From positions 8,308,501 to 8,372,500 of the forward strand of contig JAZGTH010000059.1 of the NCBI GenBank assembly GCA_036877525.1: a stretch of DNA of 64,000 bases, read 5' to 3'. The notes below the pieces were generated by a model that saw nothing but the letters and a program-made list of their open reading frames with translations, searched no databases and had not been told where the DNA came from. This document shows positions 25,467-36,936 of the stretch, in pieces; positions within the stretch are counted from its first letter, which is position 1; each line of letters opens with the position of its first letter. A program made the position numbers and the translations under genes. Origin of the DNA: Chromobotia macracanthus. Lineage: Eukaryota; Chordata; Actinopteri; Cypriniformes; Botiidae.

Positions 25467-26791
25467 AAATATTAAATATGAAATGGCACGTAACTAATAG
25501 AACATAATAGTATATACCAGTGTGGATATTATGCTCTTTATCTTTCAAAGATTTGCTACCACAAAATTTGACAACTAGTGAAAATCGTCCAATCCAGTGA
25601 CCACGTCTTCCTCTAAACACATTGTATCGGCATGGTAACACGGCAAACATGATTTTATTTCCAAACGGCCTGATGAAACTTGATTTCCCAAAATTGCGAA
25701 AACCCAGCCAATCAGAATGGAGCTTGCGGGATGATTTCACAGTTGCATGTATCAGACACTCTGATTGGTTGTGGCACCTGAGGCCAAGACTTGTGATTTT
25801 CACTTTTGACTTCCTCCCTGCCAGAAGTGTGTGTATCGCTGATGGATTTGCAACAGCAAATGCATTCGCTCTGAGCACTTAATAGTATGTTGTTCCAGTA
25901 CTCTCACGAGACCAAAGCAAAGTGATATCAATTTATCAAATATGCCGCAAAGCAAATGCGCGCACACACACGGGGCTCACAGCAGTACATTAATCACAGA
26001 ACAGTGGTTTGGTCATTATATAACTTTCCATCTCCTGCACCCCCACCCCTGTCTGTTGTTCTTGAGCTGAAAGGCAGCTGGGGCTAAAACAAAGAACAAA
26101 TACAGACAGCGGAGGACAGACTTTAATATGTGATGGAATCCAAAAACGTTACATTTAAAATATTTCTATTTTGCTTTTATTATCATAATAATATTATATT
26201 TATTATGTCATTCAGCATTTTCTTTACAAATGATATTATCATTCAGCAAGCTGAGCATAAAGTCTGCATGGATTTGAGAAGCACTTGAGATGGAATGAAT
26301 TGGGATGCAACTTTGAGCAAAACCTGGTTATACATGTTAGCATGATCTGAGACTGTCCGAATACAATCTTGTGCACTTCAATGAAAGCATGAAAATCTGA
26401 GTCAATGTGGCTACTGTCACACATGTGGATAAAATAAATTTGTCTTCACATTTCAAAAAATTTAAAGAAAAATTCCCATTTACAATGTGGTCTGAGCCTT
26501 TGTGCATTATGACCTTACAGAGTATATTATTGTGTGTGTGTGTACTCCAAATAGAATAATACAGAACTGTGTGGTGACAAGGATCTCTAGACACAGTGAT
26601 TCTCTACTGATGCCAGTGTGACTAGAAACTAGTGCTGAACGTTAGGCACAACACCAAAATAGACGCCATGAATAAATGATGGCTTGAGGGAGGGCGAGCG
26701 AGACAGAAAATAAAGATGAGAGAGAAACTGCAGCCAAAATTCTGACCTTGCAAACCTACTGACAGTGGAAGTCACTGTGCCTCGGAGAACG

Positions 26792-26822
26792 AGTGTGTAT
26801 GTGTGTGTGTGTGTGTGTGTGT
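26792..26822. repeat. (GT)n microsatellite
   Basis: A GT run 85 bp downstream of the JM-b exon in the gene's direction. Confidence 0.9.
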
Positions 26823-26906
26823 ACCACAGTCAGAATAGTGCTGCTTTCAGGACATCATTACTTTTAGAGGTATTTAGACATTCAATAATAAAAACATAAG
26901 GGATAC

Positions 26907-26951
26907 CTGTCCATCATGCCAATACAGTCCTGCAGACGAGGTCCTATGCAC
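26907..26951 (-). CDS. erbb4: erbb4 JM-b juxtamembrane exon
   Basis: A 45-nt exon encodes CIGPRLQDCIGMMD and a split arginine. Human JM-b is CIGSSIEDCIGLMDR, so the match is to the alternative JM-b exon and not to JM-a, which is longer and carries the ADAM17 cleavage site. By family knowledge JM-b receptors resist ectodomain shedding and so do not release the soluble kinase fragment. The acceptor is cattgtttcag and the donor gtatcc. No JM-a exon was recognised between exon 15 and the transmembrane exon. Confidence 0.93.
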
Positions 26952-28138
26952 CTGAAACAATGAAGAGAATACAAATAAATCAATTAATCAAAAACAGCCG
27001 GCAACACAACAAACAACACATAAAGCAGTTTGAAAAGATACACGGGTTGTAAACAAAGAAAAGCTTAAACTTTGTTAGTGTTAGTTGTTAAAGTGTTAGT
27101 AAGTGCTTACATGTCTTTAAAAGGGTAGTTCACACTCAAAGACAAATAACAGTAAAATAATAGCAATAAAATTGAAGATTCTTCAAAGCAATTTCAATAC
27201 CACACCAACATCTAACACACTAGTGATTGAACGCACTTTTAAAAAAAAGTTAAACGTTAGCTAAATACTTTCCAAAAACAAAAACACTGCTTTAAGATTT
27301 TTATCTAACTATACAAGTAAACAGTAAGACACAAAGAGCAGTGATTGGTTCTCTTTCTGATTAATATGAATCACATTATAGGTAGTGGTGGGTCTAATAA
27401 TCTAAATTCACATTGCTGGGCCTCATGCACAGGTTTGGATTTTTAAACAAATCGGATATGTTTTTGTCTCACCGTTCACATTTAAAAACCAACTATTTAA
27501 GTGCATCGGTACAGAAGCAGCAGTAATTTAGACATCTGTACTCACACTTTTTGTAATTTACAATTGACAGGGTGCCATCCAGGAACCCACTAATAAAAAT
27601 AGCAATAATAGAGACCTTGAAATCCATATTTACTGAACTGACTAAAGACAAGGATGATTATAGAGCGCCTAATGGACTCATGGAGGGACAGTGTCCAAAA
27701 TAATCTTTGATCCACGGTGTATAATTAGTAAATGTCCCTGTAACGCACAGTCAGTATTTAGAGGGAGATTAAGAAACACAGTGTGTGTGCATCTTTCAGT
27801 GGAAGTTGTACCATCTGGAGAGCTATTCCTTCATTCTCAAGCAGATGTTCTTTAACAGCTTCAGTATAACTATATTCTCCAGGTTGTTGAGAGTACAGGT
27901 CTCTCAGGGGTAACGGAGATCCTAAAAATGTGCTAAAAACGACGACAGAATGATTAGCTCTTTTTGTGTCTATAGGGCTGGAGGACAGAGCATAAACATC
28001 TTGTAATATTTGACATATATGTAGATGTCTCTGTATCTGTTTTGAAACAGTTTAAAGACCTCATTAAATTAGCTGATGTGTGCTAAAATATTATCTCCTA
28101 GACGCTTACAACTTTAAGAGGCACTGGCATACTGTATG

Positions 28139-28456
28139 CCCAGCTAACAGGGAATGTTCTCCGAACGCTGGCTAAAGTTCTCTCCAAGTTATCAAAAACG
28201 TTCTTGCAGTAATGTTGGTAGGACTAATGTAAGATAATGTTTAATATTATATATATATATATATCAAAAACGTTTTCTTAAGTTATTAGTGGTTGTACAG
28301 AATTAAAGTTTGAATAATGTTCCAACCAAGCAATAAAGTTAATACAACCTCTAAAAAACCGGACCATTTTGAACATTCCTAGAACATTCAAAATAACATT
28401 TAACATTTTGTTACTTAATGAAATTGTTTAGGAAACGTTTTTACAACCTAGCTGGG
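28139..28456. mobile_element. MITE, CCCAGCTAAC family, copy 3
   Basis: Starts CCCAGCTAACAGGGAATG and ends TTACAACCTAGCTGGG. A TA dinucleotide run has expanded inside it (about 28246-28264). Intronic, between exon 15 and JM-b. Confidence 0.8.
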
Positions 28457-28984
28457 TACATAGATAGCAGCCTAATTGTTTCTTGTCGAGTTCCTGTCCT
28501 TCCATCCTGATTTTTTAACAAACTGCTGTTTTGTCCAATCACAGATCAGACAGTGGTTATGTGACAGCGCAGAGAACACAAAGTCATGACTCAGTGTGGA
28601 GCTTCCCTCAGTCGGAGCTGTCACTCATCTAACCCTGAGGGGCTGAGGTTAAACTGCAGGTGCCCAGCAGGATAAATTTGGAGAGCGTGATGGTTATCAT
28701 TTAGTCCAAAGTTAGATCACAGAGACGCCGCAAGGGCAAACTCTTTCCTCTAAAATTAATGACGGTTTATGCACGGGCAGCTCTGAGGACACGAGCGCTC
28801 TTAAAAGGGTCAATGAATTGAAGAATAGACTCTCTAAACTTCCTGAGGCTAGAACTGACGTAGCAAACAAGCACATGAATTAGTCTACACGCGTACAATA
28901 GAGTGAATGCGTTAAGACTGCAGTAGAAGCACAGCTTGCTATAATATGTCATCAAAACATAATATATAAAAATACAGTAACACC

Positions 28985-29330
28985 TTTTCACAGTAGGCTC
29001 TTTGCAGTGGAAAAAAGGTTCTTTATAAAAAGGTAGGAAAGAACCTTTACCTGAATGGTTATTTGGGGTTCTATGGAATTGCTATGAAGAACCTTTATTT
29101 TAAAGAATGTACGTTCCCTTAGTTTCACTACTAGTTACACCAGATAACCATGGTTACTATAGTTAAACCATGGTTACCACAAATTAACCATGGTTTGCTA
29201 CAGCAACTATAGTTTAACCATGGTATTTGTAATAAAACTGTGGTAATATAAATGGGAATCAACATGGCAAAAACTATGGTTGCTACAATAAAACAGTGGT
29301 TAATTTGCACAAGTAATACAGCACAGATGA
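28985..29330. repeat. AAGAACCTTT repeat followed by AACCATGGTTA array
   Basis: The first ~120 bp match the repeat at 8770-9025. Next to it, 29145-29330 carries about seven imperfect AACCATGGTT/CTATAGTTAAACC units, a self-complementary array able to form hairpins. Confidence 0.65.
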
Positions 29331-29572
29331 AAATGAACAAGCACAGAATACAGAGATCTATCTTTCGAGTTCGGCCAATTACTTTTATCGTTTAGCTTTA
29401 GAAGAAGCTTTTGAAACAAAAACACAAATCTCGTCATTGATAATCATGTTTGCGCTTCCCTGTTTTTTTGAGAAGCACCAGCTGTAAATGACTTTTACAA
29501 ATGCTGTCCATTAGAACCACTGTACATTACACACAGTCAACACTGGCAAACGTTCAGCAAACGCATCCGTAC

Positions 29573-29727
29573 CCCTGGGAACAGTTGACATGGCAGGGAT
29601 GACACTCATTGTTGGCCTCTGCGTATTTGAAGATGAAACTGTTTGTTCCCTGCAGGCCATCAGGACATTTCTCCACACAGTTGGGCCCGTCTTTAAAGTG
29701 AAGACATTTAACACAGTGATCAGGACC
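29573..29727 (-). CDS. erbb4: erbb4 exon 15: last modules of domain IV
   Basis: A 155-nt exon encodes [20 protein letters not shown], then [20 protein letters not shown] and ECHPCHVNCSQG. Human has [52 protein letters not shown]. This module carries the contact that tethers the dimerisation arm in the inactive receptor. NCS is a potential glycosylation site. The acceptor is the end of a compound CT/CA microsatellite (cacacacacag); the donor is gtacgg. It ends two bases into a glycine codon and joins the JM-b exon in frame. Confidence 0.97.
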
Positions 29728-29728
29728 C

Positions 29729-29773
<45 letters not shown>
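29729..29773. repeat. compound (GT)n(GA)n at exon 15 acceptor
   Basis: On the transcribed strand this reads (CT)n(CA)n ending in CACAG at exon 15, so the repeat itself is the polypyrimidine tract and acceptor. Confidence 0.95.
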
Positions 29774-29778
<5 letters not shown>

Positions 29779-31357
29779 AGAGGTGAAAGAGACATAAAAT
29801 ACCAGCGAGTGCAGATAATAACCATCCCTCACCACACATACAATGACCATAACAATCAGCCAACACAGGATTTATAGTGGTAATATGGAGAGAGGAGGAA
29901 GAAGAGAGGAAACTGTTAGCTTGGATATCAATAAACAACTGTTAGAGTCATCCAGGCACCTCATCAAGCACAAGACAAATAACACTTCAAAGACGATGTG
30001 AAATGATACTCCATATTGTTGTGTTAAGGGTCCGACACGTGCACCCACATCACCTTGAGAAACATCTGTACGTCTCTGTGAGCTGATGTGTTTCTGTACG
30101 ACGAAAGCTCTTGCGAAAAATGAATAAATGCCTTTAAGCAATTACAGCTGCTGTTCATTTCACGCTGTAAACCAGCGCTGATGCAATAAAAGGAGCAGAC
30201 CGCTCGAGTACATGGCTGTGCAAGCCAGACACAGAACTTCCTGCCGCTTCTCCAGACCGTGAAATCTAAAGCTTTTGGCAAACTGGTATCGATAATACAA
30301 TAAAAGTTGTTAGAGCTGTGGCCTAGTGGCTGCGAAGTGCCAAAAATAAGAGTTAACTAAAAAATAAACAGCTTGACTAGCCTAGCATGATCCACTTGTG
30401 TGCATTGGATTAATCGTTAATAAATTATATTTGTCATAATTAAGTTTTAATACAGTATATTGACTGCAATTTGGCATTGATAAAGAATAGCTATAAAGAT
30501 TGCCAGAAAGGACTCGTTTAGCCAGTTTATAAGGAGACTACATTTCCCATCACTCTTTGCAGCATGAGCCCAGAAATCAGATAAGATATAGGCATCAATT
30601 ACGTGACTAATCTACATTATTTGCTTTGCATTTTTGTTGTGGTAACATTTTTCAGAAAGAAAAACTAAGAAAAAAAAAATCACAACATCAGTTTCACTTG
30701 ACCAAAATCACTTGAATGTGTATCACAATATGACTTCCACACTCGTGTTAGAGCTTCCCAGGAGGAGCAGGTATTGGACAGAGCATCCACCAAGCTTCTA
30801 GGTAAGAGCAACTATTATTTGTTAGCTCAGAGCTATACGAGAAACTCCTCCTAGACTGGCGACAAAGCAGGTAATTTGCGTCTCAGGTAATTGTGCTGTT
30901 TCCCAAACACCTGCTGCAGGAAGATCTCCATTTCCCCTCCACATAAAACACTAAGAGCGTAACAGTTTGTTAGGGTTGTTTAATTACGCCTCTGTGAGGC
31001 AGATGTTTGCCGATTGTTTCACAGCTAGTTTAGAGCACTCAACTGTAAATCTGCACCAGCTACAACAAACCTTTCAGGAGAAGGCTAGGCTAAGCTTAAG
31101 GGGTATTCACACCTGATCACGTCATGCGTCTTTACAGTGCATGCTTGGATAGTTTTTTTGTTCAGTAAACACACCAGTGGAGACAGACAGCAAACCGATC
31201 ACTGACCTTGAGATTTTAAGACGCGAGAGTCTGATATCAGATATAAATGCATCTGCTTGTTCAGACGTGAAATCTTATATTTGCAGATACATGCATGAAG
31301 TGACCAACCTGAAATCCTGAAATGTCTCTCACATAGATGTGTCCCTAGTGGGTTATA

Positions 31358-31653
31358 CCCAGCTAACTGTTCTCAGAATGTTGGCTAACGTTCTCTCAAA
31401 GTTCTCAAAAACATTCTTGCAGTAACATTAGTAGAACTTTTAAGTTAATGATGATACATCTAAAAGTTAAGCAGTTTGAGGAAAATTTTAAAAACATTAC
31501 ATAATTAAAAAATGTCTGAACTATGCTCTTGGCTATAAGGGTTAATACAACATTAGAAAATAGCTGTTTTAAATGTTCCTAAAACTTTCAAAATAACATC
31601 TTTAATGTTTTTGTTACCTAATGGAAACATTAATAATCTTTAGGTTATCTGGG
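31358..31653. mobile_element. MITE, CCCAGCTAAC family, copy 4
   Basis: Starts CCCAGCTAACTG and ends TTTAGGTTATCTGGG. It is flanked by TA on both sides (ttaTA and TAattt), consistent with a TA target duplication of the kind Tc1/mariner-like elements make. Confidence 0.75.
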
Positions 31654-31780
31654 TAATTTAATTGTTTGGGTTAGGTAAAAACTGAAGTTAAAAGAGTCAT
31701 TTAAAGAGCGACCAAACTACCAAAGAAAGTAAAGAAAAGCACGCACTCAGTTTTACAGAGTTTGTGTCTGACTGCATTTG

Positions 31781-31947
31781 CGCTGGTGCGCGTCTCGGAG
31801 GGCTCGTGATCGCATCATCTGCAAGACCTCTGCGCTGAAGTCGAGCCGACAACAGCCCGAGGCCTCGGAGCATTAGAGACGGATCGACCAAATCCGCTTT
31901 CAGCAACACACGTAGAGGCAAGCACACTATCGTTCGCACCTTGTCGC
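31781..31947. promoter_or_regulatory. intronic CpG cluster in intron 14
   Basis: I count 19 CpG dinucleotides in about 167 bp, against a strongly CpG-poor background. No TATA box or start codon was fixed. It may be a small CpG island such as an internal promoter or unmethylated enhancer, or simply GC-rich relic sequence; the role is inference. Confidence 0.35.
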
Positions 31948-33106
31948 GTTGTCATCCATTTAAACCAAACTGCTCCAGGCTGTTTTGAAAAAAGGGCAGC
32001 ACTGAGCCCACAGCGCATCTGTGGAAACGCTCCTCCAGTCTGATCTGACTCACGGACATCGAAATGCCTTACTCGTCTTACTCTCAGGTGTCTCTCTGGG
32101 GCAGGGCGCTCTGTAAACACTTGCCAAGATTAGGCAACTTAATCTACTTTCTCACTAAATTAACAAGAAGCTAAATCAATCCCACAGCCGCAAAAGTACA
32201 CTTCAAGAAGGGATTCAATTAATTATTGGACTATGCCAATCGAAATTAGTGTCTGCTGTTCGGCCCTGCTTGTGCTGCAAGGTAATAGATACTGAGAGAG
32301 ATCACCTTCCACTGAAAGAATCATACATCCAGCATCTAAAACTAACACCACAAAGTGCAGAGTGAAACTGGCTTTGGAGAGTAAACCAGACAATTGGTGT
32401 CGCATCTTTATAATATTAGAGTGATAGTCTAACCTTTGTTGACACAATGTAACCCAATCAAAAAGACACAAATTGAAAGAGGTTTTGTAAAAGCTTTGTC
32501 ATAATAATGCATCTATTTAGAATATATGTAATGATTATTTTCTGTGTTCCACAGGAATAAAAGACAGCATATGGGTTTGGAACAACACAAGGGCGAGTAA
32601 ATCACAACAAATGTTTCATTTTCAGGTGAACTGCTCCTTCTAAGCCGTCAAAATGAAAAAATTAAGCGACACAGAGTCACAGTCTCTGTAACAGTTTTAT
32701 GAGTGACGGTTCTGTCTCTGTTTCTCTCTGAATATGGTGCTGCGGGTGTCAGAACAGACTGCACAAATATGCAAGAGAAAAACAGCTCAAAAACTATGTT
32801 ATATTATAAGACAATACACATACACATTCAATAAATTCTGCAAAATACAGTTTCATGGTCAGTCAGAAATATTTATGGCTGGAGTCACCCTTATTTTCAA
32901 AGAGACAAAGATGGTTTAAATACTGCTCTGACTGATTCTTCAGTCATGTTGTATTAAACCATGAAGCTTCTCTTAGAAAATAAAGTTTTAATAATTGTAA
33001 TTCATTGCGAGTCCATGACACTTGTAAGGATTCATAAAACTGGAATTGAACATGGTTGTTTTGTGATGTTGGTGCAGCTGAGCAGATATGCAGGGATGAA
33101 ACTCAC

Positions 33107-33197
33107 AGGTCCAGTACAGGTGAGACCATCTTCAGCTACCTCACACTGTGCATCGCACTCCAAACACACCGAGCCGTTTGCAAACTCACGTACGTCC
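33107..33197 (-). CDS. erbb4: erbb4 exon 14: domain IV
   Basis: A 91-nt exon encodes DVREFANGSVCLECDAQCEV, then AEDGLTCTGP. Human has [31 protein letters not shown], so the module is conserved and one residue shorter near its end. NGS is a potential glycosylation site. The acceptor is gtctctttcacag within a CT-rich tract, and the donor is gtgagt. A MITE begins about 47 bp upstream of the exon, close to where the branch point should lie. Confidence 0.97.
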
Positions 33198-33243
33198 CTG
33201 TGAAAGAGACAGAGAAAGAGAGAGAGATTAGGTACAATAGGTA

Positions 33244-33477
33244 CAAAATTATAGGTTGTAAGAACGTTTCCCTAACGTTTTGATTAGTACCCAAAAGGTT
33301 AATGCTAATTTGACAGTTCTAGGAAAGTTTTTATACGCTGTATTAATGTTACTGGTTCTAAAAACATTATTTAAACTTAATTTTGTAACATTTTATAAAC
33401 ATTCCACTAACAACTGCAAGAATGTTTTTCGATAACTTTGAGAGGAATTTTAAAGAGAACATTCCCTGTTAGTTGGG
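33244..33477. mobile_element. MITE, CCCAGCTAAC family, copy 5, abutting exon 14
   Basis: Reverse orientation with an eroded left end (aaaattataggttgtaag) and right end CCCTGTTAGTTGGG. Its left end is about 47 bp upstream of erbb4 exon 14, so it may overlap the branch-point region. Confidence 0.75.
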
Positions 33478-33730
33478 TAGTGACTTCCTGTATACAAAAA
33501 AGTATACAGAACATTAAGATTTTGAAGTAAAAGAATTGAGCAGCAATCGTCAAGGCTCTTCCAGGCATTTCCTCTGAAGGGTCTAAACAGGGTTCTTAAC
33601 CTTTCAAAGTATTGAGAACCATTTCTATTTTCAGACAAGATATTAAATGACTAGATATGTTTGGATATCTGAAGACCTGAAGTAGAAACTGAATTGTAAG
33701 GAAATTCAAAGTGCCATCCCTCAAACACAA

Positions 33731-33731
<1 letters not shown>

Positions 33732-33771
<40 letters not shown>
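33732..33771. repeat. (CA)n microsatellite
   Basis: Twenty uninterrupted CA units in the intron upstream of exon 14. Confidence 0.95.
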
Positions 33772-33773
<2 letters not shown>

Positions 33774-34913
33774 TTGTGAAAGCACAGTCAAAGGGAATTC
33801 AGTGCCTGAGGTGCTGTGAGGCCGTAAGCAGGCGACAGAGGAATCTAACACATCCGACTGGTGTTTATAGCACTTGTGGTTCACTTCCCAGATGGCTGCT
33901 GCAAAATCCAGCAACAGCTGGCAAACTCAGTTACTATTGACCAAAAACAAGCAGTCAACAGCCTTCACCCCCCATCAGAGTGACAATTCATCAGGCACGT
34001 TCAGAGGCACCTCCAGGCCCCCCCCGCTGTGAAAATCAGTCAGAGACTTTTGAAACAATCAATCACAAACGGTGTAACACTTTGGTTTTCTCATCCTATA
34101 ACTCTGGTGGTGACATCTGGGAACCTGACATCAGCTTGAGTGAGAAACAGAGGCAGGTCTCCCAGTCAGACAGAGATGGAAAAGAAATATGTACAGTATG
34201 TGTGTGCGTGCTGCCTCAAGGGAAAGAGGAATTAAATAATTCAAGAAGAATTTAATAAGAACTAATTATTTTTTATCTGAAAAGCCAGCAAAAATAGCTT
34301 GGACTGTGAGGGGAGCCTTTGCACAACCCTGTTTCCATTTAAGAACTTTTCTTATCACACAAGCACTAACTTCATAGGCGTCATGGTGTACGCTTGTTAA
34401 CAGTCAACCATTTTGTGTTTTCTGGTTCTTTCAGGCAGGAGTTAAATCTCACATCAGTAGTGATGTTACAAGCAGAACGTTTATTTAGCGCCGGTTTATT
34501 TAGCACTGTCTTCTTGTCCAGATTGGTGATCAGACAGATTTAGTTTACTTTATTGAAACTATATGAGCTAGGTATGATCTTGTACTGTCTGCACAACAAA
34601 CTACATAATGATCTAGCATATAATCATCAGAAAATTTTATATGGTGCTCAAATGCACCACAGCTAGACTGTTTTTTTTGGGCTGTTTGCTCCCGCTTTCT
34701 GAGTGAGTCATTCTGTGTGAACAGCGAGCGTGATCACAGAGGTCGACAAGCAGCAGAAAGACAGAGAAAACAGACTGTCTGATCACCTTAAAAACAGATA
34801 GAAACACACACACTGACATACAGAAATCAGAACACGGGGTGACAGGTGTGGTACGAATGACACGTGACAGTGCAAGACAGTGAAGTGTCTGTGCGCCCGC
34901 AGCCGTGCCGTAC

Positions 34914-34985
34914 CTCTCCGAACCCGCCTCCCGCTTCTCGAACAGGTAGGGCCTGGTGAGCAGCATGGGCCTAGAGCCAGACAGT
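34914..34985 (-). CDS. candidate in-frame cassette exon in ErbB4 domain IV (24 residues)
   Basis: Seen in the sequence: a GC- and CpG-rich 72-nt segment has acceptor gattcttttgccttgcag and donor GAG-gtacgg on the gene's strand, midway in the intron between exons 13 and 14. After exon 13 (phase 2) it reads through without a stop and rejoins exon 14 in frame. The added residues begin LSGSRPMLLTRPY, continue LFEKREAG and end SER, between CNLHEG and DVREFANGS. It adds no cysteine, so the disulfide modules need not change, but it adds six Arg/Lys including an EKRE dibasic site. The human protein as I know it has nothing here. Inference: an alternatively spliced ectodomain exon. A chance open pseudo-exon is the main alternative; frame, length and splice signals all fitting makes that less likely. 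Confidence 0.6.
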
Positions 34986-36936
34986 CTGCAAGGCAAAAGA
35001 ATCATGTGGGACGAACGCAGCGTGAACCCGCCCTGAGCTACAAGCAACAGGTGCAGCCTGCCTGCTGATTCGCTGTCAGTCAATGTCAGGGAGGACCAAA
35101 CTGACATCAGTTACGACTGAGGGTTGCAAATCTGACAAACCACTTTTATTTACTAAAATTAATTTTATGTCAATTTAATGTACTGTCAAAAATGGTGATG
35201 CTATAGAATTTCAGTTGTTGGAAACAGTCAGGGATAGTCAAGATCACAATTTTAAAATTTTTATTTGAAATGATCTACTATTATTATTATTATCATTATG
35301 TATTTAATAGTTCTCAACAATAAAACTGGATTTGTGATAAAAAAATAAAGTGTATAGTATTTGTGAAAAGTACCATAGAAATGTTATACAATAGGAGTTC
35401 ATAAAATACATTTGCCTTATGATTTTTCTGGCTAAACGAATGAGGGAACATCTAAAAACAGCATATCCTGTTGTTTTAAAATGTGAATGTGTTTGTTCAT
35501 TGTCTTGTTTTAGCTCTGGGCAAAAGAGAAAAATAAATTTCACTGGTTCATTCAGTCAAATCAATCAAAATACTGATATTCGTCTTTCCCTTCCAGCAGT
35601 ACGAAAACAAAAACAAATAGAGAACTTGAATCCAATCTCCGATTTACCTTCTCCACGGCACTGATCAACAATTTCACTGCATGTTTATTTCAGTTGTGCA
35701 AACCAAGAGAAAACAAGGCCAGCTTATCAATATAAAACCATTTGTAAAAACATTAAACAAACACTGCTGCTAAAAATCAAAGAACAGACCAGCATGAATT
35801 CTGATTATCGCTGGTTTCCTCCCTTACTGGTTGATCAGGGAGGTCTTGCTGGTTAAACTAGTGCAAGGTTAAGCAACCTGTTGGCAACATCAGAACACCA
35901 GCAGTCAGAACCCAACGCATGCTGCGGTTTCAGCACAGTGTGTTCAAACGCTGCACTGCTGTTGAGAGATGCTACTCCTGTTTTGAATCTGCAGCACCAG
36001 CATAAATTATATTTTATCCAGGCTGTGAATGTGATAAGATCAACAAAGACTATGTTCTGCAAAACAACACAAAGAGAAGAAACAGACAGCATGTAATTTT
36101 ACTGCAATATCACATTCTGCACAGACTTGAGATACTTATGAGATGAGTATCTCAGATAAGACTGAGATAAGACTATGAGATATTTAGTCAGACAGACAGA
36201 CAGACAGAGCAAGTATATATTAAGTATAGAGACTGTGTATGTGTGTCTGTTGATCTGCACTAAATCCTCTCGTCATTGTGTGTGGAAATAACACCAGGGC
36301 TTTACTCAGTTCTTTCATTCTTTCTGTCATGATTCTTCACACGTCGCTGTATTTGATGTTTGATGTTACGTGAGGTAGGAGATGAACTCAGCTCATCTCA
36401 CTCACCCAAACACTGTTATTTGTTTAGCAGCTCAACCAAGCTTACGTTTCATCATTGCAACCTGCTCTTCAAAGCCAGAGGACACGCTGCTGTGATGTTG
36501 TGTTTTTTTATTTGCCTACAAGATGCAGACATGCATGTTTGGGAAATCCTCAGAGACCGAAGAGAGCTACTGCTCAACGTTAAGACGACACGCCTCCTAC
36601 ATGTGACATGAATGAACATGAAATTCTATACTGCTATTCCCCACTGACAGAGCCAAAGTAAAAGATTTAAACAAACATCCTAAAACACATTTTGCTGAAG
36701 CATGTAGTACTGTGTATGTGTACTTATGTACACACACACACACATTATATATAGATATATATAGATAAAATTAAATGATGCAATACATAAGCAAGTATTT
36801 TACAAGAACACTTCTGGATGCTGATGTAAACATGTGAACTGCTCCAAAACAGTTTCATCCACTGTGTAAAGTGAATTAAAGTGATTATAGTGCTGTGAAG
36901 TTATACGTCCACATGAGTGGAGAGTTTAACACTTAC

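Larger units (their letters stand above)
22429..26906 (-). other. erbb4 intron between JM-b and transmembrane exons
   Basis: About 4.5 kb holding two SINE copies (24016-24117 and, inverted, 25393-25466), CA/GT repeats (25128-25142, 26792-26822) and a repeat-free block at about 22980-23300. A 161-codon minus-strand open frame (25393-25878) runs through the inverted SINE and is not credible as a gene. Confidence 0.7.
29774..33106 (-). other. erbb4 intron 14
   Basis: About 3.3 kb with one MITE (31358-31653), a partial cyprinid-type MITE end (about 32545-32640) and a dense CpG cluster at 31781-31947. Minus-strand open frames over the CpG cluster (about 100 codons) owe their length to GC content and show no domain. 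Confidence 0.7.

Noticed and set aside
25393..25878. 161-codon minus-strand open frame
   Set aside because: Its 3' end is an inverted SINE and the rest has no recognisable motif or splice logic; best explained as chance openness over repeat sequence.
26739..26800. Possible JM-a exon downstream of JM-b (minus-strand reading GTVTSTVSRFAR before a gtcaga donor-like site)
   Set aside because: The resemblance to STLPQHAR is a few residues only; the diagnostic DCIYYPW is absent, the acceptor is poor and upstream frames break in the GT repeat.
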